A model generated the notes under the pieces. It made no database searches, was not told where the DNA came from, and saw only the letters and a list, made by a program, of their open reading frames with translations. A stretch of DNA of 64,000 nucleotides from Streptococcus sp. 596553 (GTDB taxonomy: Bacteria; Bacillota; Bacilli; Lactobacillales; Streptococcaceae), in NCBI RefSeq assembly GCF_900411395.1, contig NZ_OXCQ01000004.1, positions 1-64,000 on the forward strand. Direction: 5' to 3'. Position 1 is the stretch's first letter. Each line of letters starts with the position of its first letter. Shown in pieces: positions 26,442 to 38,470 of this stretch. The translations under genes and the position numbers were made by a program.

Positions 26442-28694
26442 ATGAAGTGGACAAAAAGAGTAATCCGTTATGCGACGAAAAATCGGAAATCGCCGGCTGA
26501 AAACAGACGCAGAGTTGGAAAAAGTCTGAGTTTATTATCTGTCTTTGTTTTTGCCGTTTTTTTAGTCAATTTTGCGGTCATTATTGGGACGGGCACTCGC
26601 TTTGGAACAGATTTAGCGAAGGAAGCTAAGAAGGTTCATCAAACCACCCGTATAGTTCCTGCCAAACGTGGGACTATTTATGACCGAAATGGAGTCCCAA
26701 TTGCTGAGGATGCAACCTCCTATAATGTCTATGCGGTTATTGATGAGAACTATAAGTCAGCAACGGGTAAGATTCTTTACGTAGAAAAAACACAATTTAA
26801 CAAGGTTGCAGAGGTCTTTCATAAGTATCTGGACATGGAAGAATCTTATGTAAGAGAGCAACTCTCGCAACCTAATCTCAAGCAAGTTTCCTTTGGAGCA
26901 AAGGGCAATGGGATTACCTATGCCAATATGATGTCTATCAAAAAAGAGTTGGAAACTGCAGAGGTCAAGGGGATTGATTTTACAACCAGTCCCAATCGTA
27001 GTTACCCAAACGGACAATTTGCTTCTAGTTTTATCGGACTAGCTCAGCTCCATGAAAATGAAGATGGCAGCAAGAGCTTGCTGGGAACCTCTGGGATGGA
27101 GAGTTCCTTGAACAGTATTCTTGCAGGGAAAGATGGTATTATTACCTATGAAAAGGATCGTCTGGGTAATATTGTACCTGGAACAGAACAAGTTTCCCAA
27201 CAGACGGTAGATGGCAAGGATGTTTATACGACTATTTCCAGCACCCTCCAGTCCTTTATGGAAACTCAGATGGATGCCTTTCTAGAAAAAGTAAAAGGTA
27301 AGTATATGACCGCGACCTTGGTCAGTGCAAAGACCGGTGAAATCCTCGCTACCACCCAACGACCTACCTTTAATGCAGATACTAAAGAAGGAATCACTGA
27401 GGACTTTGTTTGGCGTGATATTCTTTATCAAAGTAACTATGAACCAGGATCAGCCATGAAGGTTATGACGTTAGCTTCTTCTATTGATAATAATACCTTC
27501 CCAAGTGGAGAATACTTCAATAGCAGTGAATTCAAAATAGCGGATGCGACGACTCGAGATTGGGATGTTAATGAGGGTTTGACTACTGGTGGGATGATGA
27601 CTTTCTTACAAGGTTTCGCTCACTCCAGTAATGTTGGAATGAGTCTACTTGAACAAAAAATGGGAGATGCTACTTGGTTGGATTATCTAAAACGCTTTAA
27701 ATTTGGGGTTCCAACTCGCTTTGGCTTGACAGATGAATACGCTGGTCAACTTCCAGCTGATAATATTGTTAGTATTGCTCAAAGCTCATTTGGGCAAGGA
27801 ATTTCAGTGACACAAACACAAATGCTTCGTGCCTTTACAGCTATTGCTAATGATGGAGTTATGCTGGAGCCAAAATTTATAAGTGCTATTTATGATACTA
27901 ACAATCAGTCTGTACGTAAGTCACAAAAAGAAATAGTAGGAAATCCTGTTTCCAAAGAGGCAGCAAGCACAACTCGAAATCACATGATCTTAGTTGGGAC
28001 GGACCCTCTATATGGAACTATGTATAATCACTACACAGGAAAGCCAATTATAACAGTTCCTGGACAAAATGTAGCAGTTAAATCCGGTACGGCTCAAATC
28101 GCTGATGAGAAAAATGGAGGATACTTGGTTGGTTCTACCAATTATATTTTCTCAGCTGTGACTATGAATCCTGCTGAAAATCCTGATTTTATCTTGTATG
28201 TAACGGTTCAACAGCCTGAGCATTATTCAGGTATCCAGTTGGGAGAATTTGCCACCCCAATCTTGGAGCGGGCTTCAGCTATGAAAGAATCTCTCAATCT
28301 TCAATCTCCAGCCAAAAATTTAGATAAAGTTACGACAGAATCTTCTTATGCAATGCCTAGCATCAAGGATATTTCACCTGGTGAGTTGGCGGAAGCCTTA
28401 CGCCGAAATATTGTGCAACCAATCGTTGTAGGTACTGGAACAAAGATTAAAGAGACTTCTGTAGAAGAAGGGACCAATCTTGCACCAAACCAACAAGTTC
28501 TCCTTTTATCGGATAAGGTAGAAGAAATTCCAGACATGTATGGCTGGAAAAAAGAGACTGCCGAGACCTTTGCTAAATGGTTGGATATTGAACTGGAATT
28601 TGAAGGTTCAGGTTCCGTTGTTCAGAAGCAAGATGTTCGGACTAATACAGCTATCAAAAACATTAAAAAAATTAAATTAACTTTAGGAGACTAA
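26442..28694 (+). CDS. pbpX: Penicillin-binding protein 2x, low-affinity-type allele
   Basis: A 750-residue septal transpeptidase, the same length as in S. pneumoniae. A membrane anchor (~28-50), dimerisation domain, transpeptidase domain and two C-terminal PASTA repeats are present. Active-site motifs are Ser337-Ala-Met-Lys340, Ser395-Ser-Asn397 and Lys547-Ser-Gly549. Against the susceptible pneumococcal sequence as I remember it, T338A, I371T, R384G, S389L, N417K and L546V are present; T338A and several others are known from beta-lactam-resistant alleles. These could also reflect an S. mitis background. Confidence 0.96.
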   Translation: MKWTKRVIRYATKNRKSPAENRRRVGKSLSLLSVFVFAVFLVNFAVIIGTGTRFGTDLAKEAKKVHQTTRIVPAKRGTIYDRNGVPIAEDATSYNVYAVIDENYKSATGKILYVEKTQFNKVAEVFHKYLDMEESYVREQLSQPNLKQVSFGAKGNGITYANMMSIKKELETAEVKGIDFTTSPNRSYPNGQFASSFIGLAQLHENEDGSKSLLGTSGMESSLNSILAGKDGIITYEKDRLGNIVPGTEQVSQQTVDGKDVYTTISSTLQSFMETQMDAFLEKVKGKYMTATLVSAKTGEILATTQRPTFNADTKEGITEDFVWRDILYQSNYEPGSAMKVMTLASSIDNNTFPSGEYFNSSEFKIADATTRDWDVNEGLTTGGMMTFLQGFAHSSNVGMSLLEQKMGDATWLDYLKRFKFGVPTRFGLTDEYAGQLPADNIVSIAQSSFGQGISVTQTQMLRAFTAIANDGVMLEPKFISAIYDTNNQSVRKSQKEIVGNPVSKEAASTTRNHMILVGTDPLYGTMYNHYTGKPIITVPGQNVAVKSGTAQIADEKNGGYLVGSTNYIFSAVTMNPAENPDFILYVTVQQPEHYSGIQLGEFATPILERASAMKESLNLQSPAKNLDKVTTESSYAMPSIKDISPGELAEALRRNIVQPIVVGTGTKIKETSVEEGTNLAPNQQVLLLSDKVEEIPDMYGWKKETAETFAKWLDIELEFEGSGSVVQKQDVRTNTAIKNIKKIKLTLGD

Positions 28695-28695
28695 T

Positions 28696-29676
28696 ATGTT
28701 TATTTCCATCAGTGCTGGAATTGTGACATTTTTACTAACTTTGGTAGGAATTCCAGCCTTTATCCAATTTTATAGAAAGGCGCAAATTACAGGCCAGCAG
28801 ATGCATGAGGATGTCAAACAGCATCAGGCAAAAGCTGGGACTCCTACAATGGGAGGCTTGGTTTTCTTAATTGCTTCTGTTTTGGTTGCCTTCTTTTTTG
28901 CCCTATTTAGTAGCCAATTCAGCAATAATGTAGGAATGATTTTGTTCATCTTGGTCCTTTATGGACTTGTCGGATTTTTAGATGACTTTCTCAAGGTCTT
29001 CCGTAAAATCAATGAGGGGCTAAATCCCAAGCAAAAATTGGCTCTTCAGCTTCTAGGTGGGGTCGTTTTCTACCTTTTCTATGAGCGCGGTGGAGATATG
29101 CTTTCTGTCTTTGGTTACCAAGTGCATCTAGGGATTTTCTATATTGTCTTCGCTCTTTTCTGGCTAGTCGGTTTTTCAAACGCAGTCAACTTGACAGACG
29201 GTATTGACGGTTTAGCTAGTATTTCCGTTGTGATTAGTTTGTCTGCCTATGGAGTTATTGCCTATGTCCAAGGTCAGATGGATATTCTTCTAGTGATTCT
29301 TTCCATGATTGGTGGTTTGCTTGGTTTCTTTGTCTTTAACCATAAGCCTGCTAAAGTCTTTATGGGAGATGTGGGAAGTTTGGCTCTCGGTGGAATGCTG
29401 GCAGCTATTTCAATGGCTCTCCACCAAGAATGGACTCTCTTGATTATTGGAATTGTTTATGTCTTTGAAACAACTTCGGTCATGATGCAAGTCAGTTATT
29501 TCAAAATGACTGGTGGCAAACGTATTTTCCGTATGACGCCTGTGCATCACCATTTTGAGCTTGGAGGATTGTCTGGTAAAGGAAATCCTTGGAGCGAGTG
29601 GAAGGTTGACTTCTTCTTTTGGGGAGTAGGGCTTCTAGCAAGTCTCCTGACCCTAGCAATTTTGTATTTGAGATAA
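28696..29676 (+). CDS. mraY: Phospho-MurNAc-pentapeptide translocase MraY
   Basis: A 326-residue polytopic enzyme that makes lipid I. Family motifs [21 protein letters not shown] and [11 protein letters not shown] are all visible. It starts one base after pbpX stops and ends the cluster ahead of a clear terminator. Confidence 0.96.
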   Translation: MFISISAGIVTFLLTLVGIPAFIQFYRKAQITGQQMHEDVKQHQAKAGTPTMGGLVFLIASVLVAFFFALFSSQFSNNVGMILFILVLYGLVGFLDDFLKVFRKINEGLNPKQKLALQLLGGVVFYLFYERGGDMLSVFGYQVHLGIFYIVFALFWLVGFSNAVNLTDGIDGLASISVVISLSAYGVIAYVQGQMDILLVILSMIGGLLGFFVFNHKPAKVFMGDVGSLALGGMLAAISMALHQEWTLLIIGIVYVFETTSVMMQVSYFKMTGGKRIFRMTPVHHHFELGGLSGKGNPWSEWKVDFFFWGVGLLASLLTLAILYLR

Positions 29677-29682
29677 GAATGG

Positions 29683-29707
29683 CACCCTGATGTTTCAGGG
29701 TGTTTTT
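29683..29707 (+). terminator. Terminator of the rsmH-mraY cluster
   Basis: CACCCTGA (29683-29690) / TCAGGGTG (29695-29702), a 4-base loop and then TTTTT. Confidence 0.88.
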
Positions 29708-29724
29708 GCTGTTTAAAAAATATT

Positions 29725-29774
29725 GGTCAATTAAAGTCAAATCCCTTGACCTTTTCTGACTAATGTAGTATATT
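29725..29774 (+). promoter_or_regulatory. clpL promoter with upstream CtsR box
   Basis: GGTCAAT-TAA-AGTCAAA (29725-29741) matches the CtsR heptad repeat (A/G)GTCAAA-NAN-(A/G)GTCAAA with one change. It abuts the -35 TTGACC (29746-29751); the -10 is TATATT (29769-29774), 17 bases away. CtsR repression with release on heat shock is expected. Confidence 0.8.
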
Positions 29775-29843
29775 ATGAACGTAAGGTAAATGAAAGCCTT
29801 ACTCGAACACTTATTTAAAGTAAAATAGAAAGAGGTGGGGTCT

Positions 29844-29933
29844 ATGTTTAATCTAGAAATCTTCAGAAGTAAAGATAGTCTACTCCTGCTTGAAAAAGAA
29901 AAACCAGAAATAGTACGTAGAGTAGTGATTTAG
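29844..29933 (+). CDS. Possible 29-residue leader peptide upstream of clpL
   Basis: A short frame (MFNLEIFRSKDSLLLL...) with an AGAGGTGG ribosome site eight bases before its ATG, inside the long clpL leader. It is charged, not a signal peptide. Not known to be translated; the good ribosome site is the only argument. Confidence 0.4.
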   Translation: MFNLEIFRSKDSLLLLEKEKPEIVRRVVI

Positions 29934-29957
29934 CTAGTCTAAATTTTTTAAAACAAA

Positions 29958-29974
29958 GGTCAAAGATAGTCAAT
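29958..29974 (+). promoter_or_regulatory. Second CtsR-like box in the clpL leader
   Basis: GGTCAAA-GAT-AGTCAAT fits the CtsR heptad repeat with one mismatch. It lies 37 bases before the clpL ATG, far downstream of the promoter, so it could act as a roadblock or cooperative site. Confidence 0.6.
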
Positions 29975-30010
29975 ATCAGTAATAATAAATAACAAAAAGA
30001 GGTAAAGAAT

Positions 30011-32116
30011 ATGAATAACAACTTTAATAATTTTAACAACATGGATGATTTATTTAACCAATTGATGGGTGGTATGCGAGGATATAGTTCTGAAAATCGC
30101 CGTTACTTGATTAATGGACGTGAAGTGACACCTGAGGAATTTGCTCACTATCGTGCAACTGGCAAATTGCCAGGAAATGCAGAAGTTGATGGCCAAATGC
30201 CACAACAGGCTTCAGGTATGAAACAAGACGGTGTCCTTGCTAAACTAGGTCGTAACTTGACAGCAGAAGCGCGTGAGGGCAAGCTGGATCCTGTTATCGG
30301 ACGAAACAAGGAAATTCAAGAAGCATCTGAAATTCTTTCACGCCGTACCAAGAACAATCCTGTTTTAGTCGGAGACGCAGGTGTTGGTAAGACAGCAGTT
30401 GTCGAAGGCCTAGCACAAGCTATTGTGAATGGTGATGTTCCAGCTGCTATTAAGAACAAGGAAATTATTTCCATTGATATCTCTGGTCTTGAGGCTGGTA
30501 CTCAATACCGTGGTAGCTTTGAAGAAAACGTTCAAAATCTAGTCAATGAAGTGAAAGAAGCAGGGAATATTATCCTCTTCTTTGATGAAATTCACCAAAT
30601 CCTCGGTGCTGGATCTACTGGAGGTGACAGTGGTTCTAAGGGGCTTGCGGATATTCTCAAACCAGCTCTCTCTCGTGGAGAATTGACAGTGATTGGGGCA
30701 ACGACTCAAGACGAATACCGTAACACCATCTTGAAGAATGCTGCTCTTGCTCGTCGTTTCAACGAAGTCAAGGTCAATGCTCCTTCAGCAGAGGATACAT
30801 ATAAAATCCTTCAAGGAATTCGTGATCTCTATCAACAACACCACAATGTCATCTTGCCAGACGAAGTCTTGAAAGCAGCGGTGGATTATTCTGTTCAGTA
30901 TATTCCTCAACGTAGCTTGCCAGATAAGGCTATCGACCTGGTCGATGTAACGGCAGCTCACTTGGCAGCTCAGCATCCTGTAACAGATGTGCATGCTGTT
31001 GAACGTGAAATTGAGGTTGAAAAAGACAAGCAAGAAAAAGCTGTTGAGGCAGAAGATTTTGAAGCAGCTCTAAACTATAAAACACGCATCGCAGAATTGG
31101 AAAAGAAAATCGAAAACCATACAGAAGATATGAAAGTGACTGCAAGTGTCAACGATGTGGCTGAATCTGTAGAACGAATGACCGGTATTCCAGTATCTCA
31201 AATGGGGGCTACGGACATCGAACGTTTGAAAGATATGGGTCATCGTTTGCAGACGAAAGTTATTGGTCAAGATAAGGCCGTTGAAGCAGTAGCAAAAGCT
31301 ATCCGTCGTAACCGTGCTGGTTTTGATGAAGGCAATCGCCCAATCGGTAGCTTCCTCTTTGTAGGTCCAACTGGAGTTGGTAAGACAGAGCTTGCTAAGC
31401 AATTAGCGCTAGATATGTTTGGAACCAAGGATGCGATCATCCGTTTGGATATGTCTGAATACAGTGATCGCACAGCCGTTTCTAAGCTAATCGGTACAAC
31501 AGCTGGTTATGTGGGTTATGATGACAATAGCAATACCTTAACGGAACGTGTCCGTCGCAATCCATACTCAATCGTCCTTCTCGACGAAATTGAAAAGGCT
31601 GATCCTCAAGTGATCACTCTTCTCCTCCAAGTCCTAGATGATGGTCGTTTGACAGATGGTCAGGGAAATACAGTAAACTTTAAAAACACTGTCATTATTG
31701 CGACCTCAAATGCTGGATTTGGCTATGAAGCCAACTTGACAGAAGATGCGGACAAACCAGAATTGATGGATCGTTTGAAACCATTCTTCCGTCCAGAATT
31801 CCTTAACCGCTTCAACGCAGTTATCGAGTTCTCGCACTTGACTAAGGAAGACCTTTCTAAGATTGTGGACTTGATGTTGGCTGAAGTCAACCAAACCTTG
31901 GCTAAGAAAGACATTGATTTGGTAGTCAGTCAAGCGGCTAAGGATTATATTACAGAAGAAGGCTATGATGAAGTCATGGGTGTTCGTCCTCTCCGTCGCG
32001 TAGTTGAACAAGAAATTCGTGATAAGGTGACAGACTTCCATTTGGATCATTTAGATGCTAAACATCTGGAAGCAGATATGGAAGATGGTGGTTTGGTTAT
32101 TAGTGAGAAAGCTTAA
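30011..32116 (+). CDS. clpL: Clp-family ATPase ClpL
   Basis: A 701-residue class I AAA+ disaggregase. It has a glycine/asparagine-rich N-terminus, a first AAA module (Walker [11 protein letters not shown] near residue 120, Walker B FFDEIH), a coiled-coil middle region and a second AAA module ([19 protein letters not shown]). It lacks the usual ClpC N-domain and a ClpP-binding loop, as ClpL does. It refolds or disaggregates proteins after heat shock. Single gene under two CtsR boxes. Confidence 0.96.
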   Translation: MNNNFNNFNNMDDLFNQLMGGMRGYSSENRRYLINGREVTPEEFAHYRATGKLPGNAEVDGQMPQQASGMKQDGVLAKLGRNLTAEAREGKLDPVIGRNKEIQEASEILSRRTKNNPVLVGDAGVGKTAVVEGLAQAIVNGDVPAAIKNKEIISIDISGLEAGTQYRGSFEENVQNLVNEVKEAGNIILFFDEIHQILGAGSTGGDSGSKGLADILKPALSRGELTVIGATTQDEYRNTILKNAALARRFNEVKVNAPSAEDTYKILQGIRDLYQQHHNVILPDEVLKAAVDYSVQYIPQRSLPDKAIDLVDVTAAHLAAQHPVTDVHAVEREIEVEKDKQEKAVEAEDFEAALNYKTRIAELEKKIENHTEDMKVTASVNDVAESVERMTGIPVSQMGATDIERLKDMGHRLQTKVIGQDKAVEAVAKAIRRNRAGFDEGNRPIGSFLFVGPTGVGKTELAKQLALDMFGTKDAIIRLDMSEYSDRTAVSKLIGTTAGYVGYDDNSNTLTERVRRNPYSIVLLDEIEKADPQVITLLLQVLDDGRLTDGQGNTVNFKNTVIIATSNAGFGYEANLTEDADKPELMDRLKPFFRPEFLNRFNAVIEFSHLTKEDLSKIVDLMLAEVNQTLAKKDIDLVVSQAAKDYITEEGYDEVMGVRPLRRVVEQEIRDKVTDFHLDHLDAKHLEADMEDGGLVISEKA

Positions 32117-32141
32117 CTAGAGATTTTGAGAATAAAAAAAG

Positions 32142-32172
32142 AAGGAACCAGCTGAAAAACTGGTTCCTTTTT
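32142..32172. terminator. Bidirectional terminator between clpL and luxS
   Basis: AAGGAACCAG (32142-32151) / CTGGTTCCTT (32160-32169), with a T run on the right and an A run on the left, so it serves both convergent genes. Confidence 0.88.
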
Positions 32173-32177
32173 TGTGT

Positions 32178-32660
32178 TTAGATCACATGACGTTCAAAAG
32201 CATCGTCTGAAATCCCTTGTTCTAGGATGAGTTTAGCCCATTCTTTAGCAGAAAAGAGGCTGTGATCCTTGTAGTTTCCGCAAGATTCGATTGTTGTTCC
32301 AGGGACATCTTCCCAAGTAATAGTCTCAGCGATTTCCTTGAGCGAATCCTTGATAACTGCTGCAATCTCAGCGCTAGTATGACGTCCCCACATAATCATG
32401 TGGAAGCCTGTGCGGCAGCCAAATGGTGAACAGTCAATCATACCGTCGATGCGGGTACGGATGAGTTTGGCTAAGAGGTGCTCGATAGTGTGAAGGCCAG
32501 CGGTAGGGATCGAATCTTCATTGGGTTGCACTAAACGAATATCATAATTGGAGATGATGTCTCCCTTTGGCCCTATTTCTTCCCCAATCAAGCGAACATA
32601 GGGTGCTTTAACAATGGTGTGGTCAAGTTCAAAACTTTCAACAATAACTTCTTTTGACAT
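32178..32660 (-). CDS. luxS: S-ribosylhomocysteine lyase LuxS
   Basis: A 160-residue metal enzyme that splits S-ribosylhomocysteine into homocysteine and the AI-2 precursor DPD. The metal ligands are visible in HTIEH (about residues 57-61) and in SCGNYKDHS (Cys near 127). Normal length, own ribosome site (AAAGGAT), convergent with clpL. Confidence 0.96.
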   Translation of the reverse strand: MSKEVIVESFELDHTIVKAPYVRLIGEEIGPKGDIISNYDIRLVQPNEDSIPTAGLHTIEHLLAKLIRTRIDGMIDCSPFGCRTGFHMIMWGRHTSAEIAAVIKDSLKEIAETITWEDVPGTTIESCGNYKDHSLFSAKEWAKLILEQGISDDAFERHVI

Positions 32661-32754
32661 GGTAAATCCTTTCAGTTTTCTTCCTTCATTATATCATAAA
32701 GGTTGCTCCTGAGACAGAGAGAAAACCTCTCCGAGAGTGGAGAGGTTGAAATCT

Positions 32755-34239
32755 TTATTTACGATACAAGCGGTCGTATTGGTAGTAAGGGTCAAAGGTT
32801 ACGTTGATACCCAATTTACGAAGGACATTCTTGTCTTCATCTGTCAAGATGATAGTTGAGTGGGCTTCGCTTCCTTTGAGGTTACCAAGCTCTTCCATAG
32901 CGCGGGCAGCATCAGGATTTTCTGTAGCTGTGATAGCAAGTGCAATCAGGATTTCATTTGAATGAAGGCGTGGATTGAGGCTACCGAGATGATCGATTTT
33001 AAGACCTTGGATTGGCTTAACAACTTCAGGTTCGATTAGTTTTACTTCTTTAGCAATGTCAGCTGATTTCTTGATAGCGTTGATAAGAGCAGCTGCTGTA
33101 GGGCCAAAGAGTTCTGAGTTCTTACCAGTGACAATTTCCCCGCTAGGCAATTCAAGGGCTAGGGCTGGTCCGCCAGTTTCTTCTGCTTTTTGACGGGCAA
33201 CGACAGTAACCTTGCGGTCTGCAGGTGTGATACCGAGGTCGTTCATAAGCAACTCGATTTTCTTGACAGCAGCTTGGCTAACTTTTTCGGCTTTGAAATC
33301 AAGAACAGTCTGATAGTAGCGACGGATGATTTCTTGTTTAGAGGCTTCAATAGCTGCTTCATTGTCTGTAATAGCAAAACCAACCATGTTGACACCCATG
33401 TCTGTTGGTGAAGCGTATGGAGATTCACCAAGGATACGTTCTAACATGCGTTTGAGAACTGGGAAAATTTCAATATCACGGTTGTAGTTGACAGTGGTTT
33501 CTCCATAGGTTTGAAGATGGAAAGGGTCAATCATGTTGACATCATCAAGGTCAGCTGTGGCAGCCTCGTAGGCCAAATTGACTGGGTGATGAAGGGGAAG
33601 ATTCCAAACTGGGAAGGTTTCAAATTTAGCGTAGCCAGACTTGATGCCATTGATTTGGTCGTGGTACATATTGGACATACAGGTTGCCAATTTTCCAGAA
33701 CCAGGTCCAGGAGCGGTTACGACAATCAAGTTGCGACTGGTTTTAATGTAGTCATTTTTCCCCATACCTTCTGGTGAAATGATGTGATCCATATCTGTCG
33801 GATATCCTTTGATTGGATAATGAAGATAAGAATCAATTCCGTTTTTTTCAAGTTGATTTCGGAAGGCATCTGCAGCTGGTTGGCCAGCGTACTGTGTGAT
33901 GACAACGGAACCAACAAAAATCCCTAATTCATTAAATTTGTCAATCAAACGAAGAACTTCTTGGTCATAAGAAATGCCCAAGTCACCACGTGCTTTGGAA
34001 TGCTCGATATTACTTGCATTAATAGCAATCACAACCTCAACCTGCTCTTTCAATTCTTGCAAGAGCTTGATTTTGTTGTCAGGCTCATAACCAGGAAGGA
34101 CACGAGCAGCATGGAAATCTTCTAACATTTTACCACCAAACTCCAAGTAGAGCTTGCCGTCAAATTGATTAATGCGCTCCAAGATGTGGTCGCGTTGTAG
34201 ATTCAAATATTGTTCAGAACTAAAAGCTTGTTTTTTCAT
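32755..34239 (-). CDS. DUF1846 family protein
   Basis: A 494-residue soluble protein of the DUF1846 (UPF0371) family, recognisable by [20 protein letters not shown] and [20 protein letters not shown]. The glycine-rich loop suggests nucleotide binding. The family is conserved in Firmicutes and its biochemical role is not settled. Monocistronic, divergent from dexB. Confidence 0.9.
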   Translation of the reverse strand: MKKQAFSSEQYLNLQRDHILERINQFDGKLYLEFGGKMLEDFHAARVLPGYEPDNKIKLLQELKEQVEVVIAINASNIEHSKARGDLGISYDQEVLRLIDKFNELGIFVGSVVITQYAGQPAADAFRNQLEKNGIDSYLHYPIKGYPTDMDHIISPEGMGKNDYIKTSRNLIVVTAPGPGSGKLATCMSNMYHDQINGIKSGYAKFETFPVWNLPLHHPVNLAYEAATADLDDVNMIDPFHLQTYGETTVNYNRDIEIFPVLKRMLERILGESPYASPTDMGVNMVGFAITDNEAAIEASKQEIIRRYYQTVLDFKAEKVSQAAVKKIELLMNDLGITPADRKVTVVARQKAEETGGPALALELPSGEIVTGKNSELFGPTAAALINAIKKSADIAKEVKLIEPEVVKPIQGLKIDHLGSLNPRLHSNEILIALAITATENPDAARAMEELGNLKGSEAHSTIILTDEDKNVLRKLGINVTFDPYYQYDRLYRK

Positions 34240-34319
34240 TTTTTTACCTCTGACCTCTATTATAATAAAAAATTGGAAGTTAGGAAACTATGGAGTCAAA
34301 AAAGAAATTAAAAAGATTA

Positions 34320-34357
34320 GGCAAACGCTTGCACAAAATTCTAAAAAGCGCTATCAT
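34320..34357 (+). promoter_or_regulatory. dexB promoter with cre site
   Basis: -35 TTGCAC (34329-34334) and -10 TATCAT (34352-34357), 17 bases apart. GGCAAACGCTTGCA (34320-34333) matches the cre consensus at about 12 of 14 bases and covers the -35, so CcpA repression is likely. Confidence 0.7.
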
Positions 34358-34382
34358 AGACTATAGATTATTAAAATAATGA

Positions 34383-36002
<1,620 letters not shown>

Positions 36003-36013
36003 AATGAGAGAGA

Positions 36014-36150
36014 TTGGGCAAAAACTCGACTTCAGGAGAAAATGAAGTAAATCTTCCCACAATAAAACGCATAGTACCAAGGTTTTCATTGTACTGACTT
36101 GATATTATGCGTTTTTTGTTTTAAAGACTTTTTTCCCAGCCTCTTTTTGC
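36014..36150 (+). repeat. Dispersed hairpin repeat, copy B (SPRITE-like)
   Basis: Contains GGCAAAAACTCGACTTCAGG, AATAAAACGCATAGTACCAA and ATATTATGCGTTTTTTG; the last two form the stem. Same orientation as copy A and inverted to copy C. It sits immediately after dexB, where it may also stop transcription. Confidence 0.7.
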
Positions 36151-36180
36151 TAAAAGTTGTGTAAAAACTCTTTTAAAAAC

Positions 36181-36245
36181 ATTTGTTAGAATTTTCTAAC
36201 AAATTCTACAAGAAGTCTTGCATTTATAAAAAAATAGGGTATAAT
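36181..36245 (+). promoter_or_regulatory. aliC promoter with palindrome / CodY-like box
   Basis: -35 TTGCAT (36218-36223), -10 TATAAT (36240-36245), 16 bases apart. Upstream, ATTTGTTAGAA / TTCTAACAAAT (36181-36204) is a perfect inverted repeat around TT. Positions 36190-36204 match the CodY box AATTTTCWGAAAATT at 12 of 15. Confidence 0.6.
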
Positions 36246-36276
36246 AGTGAAAATACTATTTTGAAGGAGATTATTT

Positions 36277-38244
36277 ATGCAATCGAAAAAGTGGCTCATA
36301 GGAGCAGGAGTGACCTTGAGTACAGCCATTCTTTTAACAGCTTGTGGGAAAAGTGAAAAGAATGCAGATGCTCCCAAAACATTCTCTTATGTTTATGCAG
36401 TTGATCCATCATCCTTGGATTATAGCCTTACAAGTAAAAGTTCAACTTCTGACGTAATAGGTAATGTCGTAGACGGTCTTTTAGAGAATGATAAATATGG
36501 GAATCTCATTCCTTCTCTAGCAGAGGATTGGTCAGTTTCTAAAGATGGTTTGACTTACACTTACAAACTTCGTAAGGGGGTGAAGTGGTATACTTCTGAA
36601 GGAGAGGAGTATGCAGAAGTTAAGGCTCAGGATTTTGTTACAGGTCTGAAACATGCAGCAGACGGAAAATCCGATGGTCTTTCTTTGGTTGAGAAATCTA
36701 TCAAAGGATTGGAGGCTTATGTTAGTGGTGAGACAAACGACTTCTCAACTGTAGGTGTGAAGGCTCTTGATGATTATACGGTAGAATATACCCTTAATAA
36801 CCCGGAAAGTTTTTGGAACTCTAAAGTAACCACAGCAACCATGCTTCCTGTAAATGAAGAATTTTTGAATGCAACAGGCAAGGATTACGGAGCGCCAACT
36901 CCATCAAGTATTCTTTACAATGGCCCATATTTTTTGAAATCTTTGATTTCTAAATCTGTGATTGAATATGAAAAAAATCCTAACTATTGGGATAAGGACA
37001 ATGTCAAAATTGATAATGTTAAATTGACATTCTATGATGGTTCAGATCAAGAATCCTTAATTCGTAGCTTTACACAAGGTGCCTATACTACTGCACGTCT
37101 TTTTCCAGCAAGCTCAAACTTTGAGTCAACTAAGAAAGAGTACGGAGATAAGATTGTCTATAGTCCACAAGAGGCAACAAGCTACTACCTCACTGTGAAC
37201 GTAAACCGCCAGTCTTATAATAAAACAGCTAAAACAGATGAGTCACAAAAAACATCAACAAAAGAAGCTCTTCTCAATAAGAACTTCCGTCAGGCTCTTA
37301 ATTTTGCATTTAATCGCCACGCCTATACAGCTCAATTAAACGGTGAAGAGGGTGCGGATAAGATTATTCGTAATAGTCTAGTGCCAGATAACTATGTTCA
37401 AGTAGCTGGGAAGACCTTCGGACAGTTGGCTCAGGATGAACTACTGAAATATGGAGAACAGTGGAAAGATGTGACTCTCACAGATGGTAAGGATACAATT
37501 TACAATCCAACAAAGGCTAAATCTGCATTTGAAAAAGCGAAGTCAGAATTGCAAGCTAAGGGAGTAAGTTTCCCGATTCATTTGGATGTGCCTGTTGAGC
37601 AAACTGATGTAGTTGCGGTTCAACAAACCAATTCGCTAAAACAATCAATTGAAGAAACGCTTGGAACGGAGAATGTCATTATAGATGTTCTTCAAATGAC
37701 AGATAATGAGAAGGAAAGTATTACTTCTCAAGCTAAAGTTCCAACCCAAAAAGATTATGATTTGAACGGAACAGGTTGGGGACCAGATTACCAAGATCCA
37801 GCAACCTATCTCAATATTTTAGATGCTAAGAAGGGTTCTGCCTTGAAACATCTAGGTATAACAAAGGGCAAGGATCCTGAAGTTGTGGCGAAAGTTGGCT
37901 TGGATGAATACAAGAAGCTCTTGGATGATGCGGCTTCTGAGACAAGTAATCTTGATAAACGATACGAAAAGTATGCCAAAGCACAGGCTTGGGTTACTGA
38001 TAGTTCACTTCTTATTCCAGTTGCTTCTTCAGGGGGCTCTCCTATGGTTAGTCGTACTGTTCCATTTACCAAAGCTTATTCACAGGTCGGTATTAAGGGG
38101 GATCCATTTATTTTTAAAGGAATGGAACTTCAAAATGATATTGTGACAACTAAAGAGTATGATGCGGCCTTCAAAAAGTGGCAAAAGGAAAAACTGGAAT
38201 CGAATGCTCAGTATCAAAAGGATTTAGAAAAGCACATAAAATAA
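36277..38244 (+). CDS. aliC: Oligopeptide-binding lipoprotein AliC (AliB-like ORF1)
   Basis: A 655-residue extracellular lipoprotein; the signal peptide ends LTAC with Cys23. The body is an SBP family 5 oligopeptide-binding protein (VDGLLENDKYGNLIPSLAEDWSV) that delivers peptides to the Ami permease. Three homologues lie in tandem here. Its place right after dexB matches aliC of non-encapsulated pneumococci, where aliC and aliD replace the capsule genes. Known AliC/AliD roles include peptide sensing that affects competence and colonisation. The C/D assignment rests on order. Confidence 0.85.
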   Translation: MQSKKWLIGAGVTLSTAILLTACGKSEKNADAPKTFSYVYAVDPSSLDYSLTSKSSTSDVIGNVVDGLLENDKYGNLIPSLAEDWSVSKDGLTYTYKLRKGVKWYTSEGEEYAEVKAQDFVTGLKHAADGKSDGLSLVEKSIKGLEAYVSGETNDFSTVGVKALDDYTVEYTLNNPESFWNSKVTTATMLPVNEEFLNATGKDYGAPTPSSILYNGPYFLKSLISKSVIEYEKNPNYWDKDNVKIDNVKLTFYDGSDQESLIRSFTQGAYTTARLFPASSNFESTKKEYGDKIVYSPQEATSYYLTVNVNRQSYNKTAKTDESQKTSTKEALLNKNFRQALNFAFNRHAYTAQLNGEEGADKIIRNSLVPDNYVQVAGKTFGQLAQDELLKYGEQWKDVTLTDGKDTIYNPTKAKSAFEKAKSELQAKGVSFPIHLDVPVEQTDVVAVQQTNSLKQSIEETLGTENVIIDVLQMTDNEKESITSQAKVPTQKDYDLNGTGWGPDYQDPATYLNILDAKKGSALKHLGITKGKDPEVVAKVGLDEYKKLLDDAASETSNLDKRYEKYAKAQAWVTDSSLLIPVASSGGSPMVSRTVPFTKAYSQVGIKGDPFIFKGMELQNDIVTTKEYDAAFKKWQKEKLESNAQYQKDLEKHIK

Positions 38245-38331
38245 TGAGAATGAGAATCTTGCTTTCGTTAGGTTATCAGTTAATTCATTGATATTCAAAT
38301 GATAAATCGTATAAAAACAAGGGAGGATTGT

Positions 38332-38376
38332 ATGAAAAGCAGAAATCCTTTGTTTTTTTATAACCAAAGTTTATAA
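38332..38376 (+). CDS. Possible 14-residue leader peptide before aliD
   Basis: MKSRNPLFFYNQSL behind a strong GGGAGGA site. Its last codons lie in the left arm of the palindrome 38355-38392, so translation could affect folding of that hairpin. No homologue known to me; the length alone gives little weight. Confidence 0.35.
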   Translation: MKSRNPLFFYNQSL

Positions 38377-38392
38377 ACTTTGGTTATAAAAA
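38355..38392. promoter_or_regulatory. Perfect 38-bp palindrome between aliC and aliD
   Basis: The left half TTTTTATAACCAAAGTTTA is followed directly by its exact complement, ending AAAAA. No spacer. It may be a strong operator, a terminator of aliC (T-rich left, A-rich right) or a bidirectional hairpin. Confidence 0.75.
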
Positions 38393-38470
38393 TTCAATTA
38401 ACTTTACAAATTCCCACTATTTTGGTAAAATAAATATATGTTATAAAAACTAACATAAAGGAGAAAGAAG

